Positions 5,866 through 10,058 of a stretch of 10,058 bases of DNA are shown one piece after another. How positions within the stretch are numbered: the stretch's first letter is position 1; every line of letters starts with the position of its first letter. The notes under the pieces were generated by a model. That model had not been told where the DNA came from and made no database searches. It saw only the letters and a program-made list of their open reading frames with translations. Origin of the DNA: Betaproteobacteria bacterium (GTDB lineage Bacteria; Pseudomonadota; Gammaproteobacteria; Burkholderiales; Rhodocyclaceae); contig JAEHDO010000155.1 of assembly GCA_016880375.1 (NCBI GenBank), positions 1 to 10,058 of the forward strand, read 5' to 3'. The position numbers were made by a program, and so were the translations under genes.

Positions 5866-7221
5866 TTACCTTTTCTTCACCGGGCGTTTCCAGCCCGGAA
5901 CGGTGGTCTGCTTCACCCGCGTGATGGTGAGCTTGTCCGGCGGCGCGTCCTCGGTGAGCGTGGTGCCGGCGCCGAGCGTCGCGCCGCGGCCGACGGTGAC
6001 CGGCGCGACGAGCTGGGTGTCGGAGCCGATGAAGGCATCGTCCTCGATCACCGTGCGGTGCTTGTTGGCGCCGTCGTAGTTGCAGGTGATGGTGCCGGCG
6101 CCGATGTTGACGTTCTTCCCGATGGTGGCATCGCCGACATAGGCGAGGTGGTTGGCCTTGGAATGGTCGGCGATCGTGCTGTTCTTCACCTCGACGAAGT
6201 TGCCGATGTGCACGTCCTCGCCGAGCCGGGTGCCGGGGCGCAGACGGGCATAGGGACCGATGCGACCGCCGGGACCGACCTCGGCCTCCTCGATGTGGGT
6301 AAAGGGCGCAATGCGCGTGCCGGCGCCAACGACGGCGTTCTTCAGCACGCAGTGTGCGCCGACCTCGACGCCGTCGCCGAGCACGACGCGGCCCTCGAAG
6401 ACGCAGTTCACGTCGATCGTCACGTCGCGGCCGCAGTCGAGTTCGCCGCGCACGTCGATGCGGTCCGGGTCGAGCAGCGTCACGCCCTGCTCCATCAGCA
6501 GCAGCGCGTTGCGGTATTGATGCAGGCGCTCCAGTTCGGCCAGCTGCACCTTGCTGTTCACGCCGAGCACTTCCCAGGAATCCTCAGGCTGGGTCGTCGC
6601 CACCGGCATGCCCTCGCCGATCGCCAGTCGGACGATGTCGGTGAGGTAGTACTCGCCCTGCGCGTTGTCGTTGTCCAGCGCCGGCAGCCAGCGCTTGAGC
6701 GCCGCAGTCGGGGCGGCGATGAAGCCGGTGTTGATCTCGCCGATGGCGCGCTCATCGTCCGTCGCGTCGCGCTCCTCGACGATGCGCACGATGCGGCCGT
6801 CGTCGTCGCGCACGATGCGGCCGTAGCCGCCCGGATCCTCCAGGTATTCCGTCAGCACGCCGAGGCCGCTGCCGGCCTCTTCGATCAGGCGGGACAGGGT
6901 GGCGGTGCCGATCAGCGGCACGTCGCCGTAGAGCACCAGCGTGGGCGCGGCGGGATCGAGAAAAGTCAGTGTCTGCAGGACGGCGTGGCCGGTGCCGAGC
7001 TGGGGTTCCTGCCGAATCCACACGAGATCGGCGGCATTGAGGGCGTCGCGCACCGCCTCGCCGCCGTGGCCGTAGACAACGCAGATTTTCCCCGCGCCCA
7101 GTTCGCGCGCCGTATCGAGGACATGCGCCAGCAGGGGCCGTCCGCCCAGGCGGTGCAGCACCTTGGGCAGGTCCGAGCGCATGCGCTTGCCCTGGCCGGC
7201 GGCGAGGATGACGACGTTCAT
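5866..7221 (-). CDS. glmU: bifunctional glucosamine-1-phosphate N-acetyltransferase / UDP-GlcNAc pyrophosphorylase
   Basis: Cytoplasmic enzyme that acetylates glucosamine-1-phosphate and then couples it to UTP, giving UDP-GlcNAc for peptidoglycan and LPS. It has 451 residues (E. coli: 456). The N-terminal nucleotidyltransferase domain (about 1-225) has [18 protein letters not shown] (6-23), QLGTGHA (74-80) and YGDVPL (98-103). The C-terminal left-handed beta-helix (about 245-440) consists of hexapeptide repeats with the acetyltransferase site at [15 protein letters not shown]; His358 matches the E. coli catalytic His363. The basic tail ends in KRPVKKR. The ATG at 7221 is fixed by MNVVILAAG; the frame stays open upstream to 7866, but that stretch overlaps gltD and is not GlmU-like. 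No good ribosome-binding sequence is visible before this ATG. It is first in a glmU-glmS unit behind its own predicted promoter. Confidence 0.98.
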   Translation of the reverse strand: MNVVILAAGQGKRMRSDLPKVLHRLGGRPLLAHVLDTARELGAGKICVVYGHGGEAVRDALNAADLVWIRQEPQLGTGHAVLQTLTFLDPAAPTLVLYGDVPLIGTATLSRLIEEAGSGLGVLTEYLEDPGGYGRIVRDDDGRIVRIVEERDATDDERAIGEINTGFIAAPTAALKRWLPALDNDNAQGEYYLTDIVRLAIGEGMPVATTQPEDSWEVLGVNSKVQLAELERLHQYRNALLLMEQGVTLLDPDRIDVRGELDCGRDVTIDVNCVFEGRVVLGDGVEVGAHCVLKNAVVGAGTRIAPFTHIEEAEVGPGGRIGPYARLRPGTRLGEDVHIGNFVEVKNSTIADHSKANHLAYVGDATIGKNVNIGAGTITCNYDGANKHRTVIEDDAFIGSDTQLVAPVTVGRGATLGAGTTLTEDAPPDKLTITRVKQTTVPGWKRPVKKR

Positions 7222-7249
7222 GACGAAAGAATCAGGTTGCGAAGGGAAA

Positions 7250-7258
7250 ATTCTAACA
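7250..7258 (-). promoter_or_regulatory. extended -10 promoter candidate for glmU-glmS
   Basis: The minus strand reads TGTTAGAAT: an extended -10 (TGn) followed by TAGAAT, 5 of 6 matches to TATAAT. No good -35 hexamer is found 16-18 bp upstream, as is allowed for extended -10 promoters. The expected transcript would start near 7243, giving a leader of about 22 nt before glmU. It sits just after the gltD terminator, which is where a promoter is needed. Confidence 0.55.
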
Positions 7259-7285
7259 TGCGGCCCGGCAGGCCCTGAAAGAACG

Positions 7286-7305
7286 AGGGCGGCCGAAGCC
7301 GCCCT
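7286..7305 (-). terminator. intrinsic terminator of gltBD
   Basis: 8-bp perfect stem AGGGCGGC/GCCGCCCT with a TTCG tetraloop closed by C-G on the transcribed strand, starting 18 bp after the gltD stop codon. It is followed by the T-rich run TCGTTCTTTC. The loop, stem strength and T-rich tail make this the best terminator in the window. Confidence 0.82.
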
Positions 7306-7322
7306 GTCTGCAATGCAGCCGA

Positions 7323-8785
7323 TCAGCGCGGCAGCGTGCTCGATCCCATGAGGAATTCGTCGACCGCGCGGGCGCATTGGCGACCTTCGCGGATGGCCCA
7401 CACGACCAGCGACTGGCCGCGGCGCATGTCGCCGGCGGCGAAGACCTTGGCGACGCTGGTCTTGTAGCAGCCCTCGCCGTCCGTGGCGGCCTGGGCGTTG
7501 CCGCGGGCATCCTTCGCCACGCCGAAGGCGTCGAGCACGCCGCCCACCGGGGAAACGAAACCCATGGCGAGGAAGGCGAGGTCGGCCTTGACGATGAACT
7601 CGCTGCCGGGGATCTCGCTCATCCTGCCGTCCTTCCATTCGAGGCGAACGACCTTGAGCGCTTTCAGCTTGCCTTTCTCGCCGATGAATTCCTTGGTGGC
7701 GACGGACCAGTCGCGGCTGCAGCCTTCCTCGTGCGAGGAGGAGGTGCGCAGCTTCATCGGCCAGTAGGGCCAGGTGAGCGCCCCGTTTTCCTTCGCCGGC
7801 GGCTGCGGCAGCAGCTCGAACTGGGTGACCGAGGCGGCGCCATGGCGGTTGGAGGTGCCGACGCAATCGGAGCCGGTGTCGCCGCCGCCGATGACGACGA
7901 CGCGCTTGCCTTTCGCCGAGATCGGGTTCTTGCCGTCGCCCGCCACTTCCTTGTTCTGCGGGATGAGAAATTCCAGGGCAAAGTGCACGCCGGCCAGGTC
8001 GCGGCCGGGGATCGGCAGGTCGCGCGGATGCTCGGCACCGCCGGCCAGCACCACCGCGTCAAAATCCTTCACCACCTTGTCGGCGGCAATGGTCCTGGCC
8101 GCATCATTAGCGATGCCCTGCGGCAATTTCGACGAGGCGACCATCACGCCGGTCCTGAACTGGACGCCCTCTGCCGCGAGCTGGGCCATGCGCCAGTCGA
8201 TCAGGCGTTTGTCGAGCTTGAAGTCGGGAATGCCGTAGCGCATCAGGCCGCCAATGCGGCTGTTCTTCTCGAACACGGTGACGTCGTGGCCGGCGCGCGC
8301 CAGTTGCTGGGCGGCGGCGAGGCCGGCCGGGCCGGAACCGACCACGGCGACCTTCCTGCCGGTCTTTTTAAGCGGCGGCTGCGGACGCACCCAGCCGTTT
8401 TCGCCCGCCTTGTCGATGATGGCGTGCTCGATCGACTTGATGCCGACCGCGTCGTTGTTGATGTTGAGCGTGCACGCCGCCTCGCACGGCGCCGGGCAGA
8501 TGCGGCTGGTGACTTCGGGAAAATTGTTGGTCGAATGCAGCACCTCGATGGCCTGCTGCCAGTTGCCGCGATAGACCAGGTCGTTCCAGTCCGGAATGAT
8601 GTTGTTCACCGGGCAGCCGCTCGAGCAGAACGGGATGCCGCAATCCATGCAGCGCGCGCCCTGCTGGGCGGCCTGTTCGTCGGTCAGGTGATGAACGAAT
8701 TCCCGATAGTGCTTCAGGCGCTCGTCCTTCGCCTCGTAGGCTTCGGACAGACGTTGGTACTCCATGAATCCTGTCGGCTTTCCCA

Positions 8786-8786
<1 letters not shown>
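7323..8786 (-). CDS. gltD: glutamate synthase (NADPH) small subunit
   Basis: Beta subunit of NADPH-GOGAT. It takes electrons from NADPH through FAD and iron-sulfur clusters to the large subunit, where glutamine and 2-oxoglutarate become two glutamates. It has 487 residues and is complete. The N-terminal region binds [4Fe-4S] clusters through [14 protein letters not shown] (Cys46, 49, 54, 58) and [10 protein letters not shown] (Cys97, 101, 105). An FAD-binding Rossmann motif GSGPAG (150-155) and an NADPH-binding motif GGGDTG (300-305) follow. The C-terminal [20 protein letters not shown] closes the FAD site. The ATG at 8786 shares one base with the gltB stop (TAATG), and AGAGG lies 7 nt upstream, so the subunits are translationally coupled. 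It ends 18 bp before the terminator. Confidence 0.98.

Positions 8787-10058
<1,272 letters not shown>

Noticed and set aside
4112..6079. A 655-codon open frame on the plus strand opposite glmS and the end of glmU
   Set aside because: It is antisense to two conserved genes, its Gly/Ala/Arg/His/Asp-rich composition is typical of shadow frames in GC-rich DNA, and it shows no recognisable domain.
7160..7190. GlmU has GKRM where E. coli has GTRM in the nucleotide-binding loop
   Set aside because: From memory of the family, Lys at this position is common in betaproteobacterial GlmU; all other motif residues are intact.
6058..7278. A 406-codon plus-strand open frame opposite glmU
   Set aside because: Antisense to a conserved enzyme and compositionally a shadow; its His/Asp/Val richness follows from complementing the hexapeptide-repeat codons.
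7222..7866. Possible 215-residue N-terminal extension of GlmU
   Set aside because: The open frame crosses the terminator and overlaps gltD out of frame, and GlmU normally starts at MNVVILAAG; 7221 is the supported start.

Overview
This GC-rich window is probably from a betaproteobacterium. That placement rests on protein style, GC content and gene content; the order cannot be settled from the sequence. Every supported gene lies on the minus strand, so transcription runs from the right edge to the left edge. The window has two parts: conserved core metabolism on the right (about 4043-10058) and a copper/silver efflux cluster on the left (1-3842). A 200-bp junction between them carries a relic of a second glmS gene.

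Right part: the C-terminal 423 residues of glutamate synthase large subunit (gltB, cut by the window edge) are followed with a 1-nt overlap by the complete small subunit gltD. A strong GC-rich hairpin with a TTCG loop (7286-7305) ends this unit. An extended -10 promoter candidate (7250-7258) then precedes glmU, and glmS follows glmU after 2 nt. GltBD makes glutamate from glutamine and 2-oxoglutarate. GlmS uses glutamine nitrogen to make glucosamine-6-phosphate, and GlmU converts glucosamine-1-phosphate to UDP-GlcNAc for peptidoglycan and LPS. The intermediate phosphoglucosamine mutase is not in the window.

Junction (3843-4042): 92 bp after the glmS stop codon lies a second copy of the last 12 GlmS codons plus stop. 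It encodes the identical peptide but differs at 8 of 39 bases, all at third codon positions. Two hairpins sit between the copies. I read this as the scar of foreign DNA that carried its own glmS tail into the glmS 3' end, a known integration hot spot.

Left part, in transcription order: a small secreted Cys/His-rich protein (TTG start), a 146-residue secreted protein of unknown function (GTG start), the periplasmic metallochaperone CusF with the full His/Trp/Met/Met copper site, a TolC/CusC-type outer membrane channel, and a CusB-type adaptor (GTG start, cut by the left edge). The inner-membrane pump cusA probably lies just beyond the left edge. Together these would capture periplasmic Cu(I)/Ag(I) and export it across the outer membrane. 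No regulator gene is visible. The adaptor appears to be entering a C-terminal CusF-like domain where the window ends.

No RNA genes, CRISPR arrays, transposase genes or complete insertion sequences were recognised. No gene-free stretch exceeds about 200 bp.
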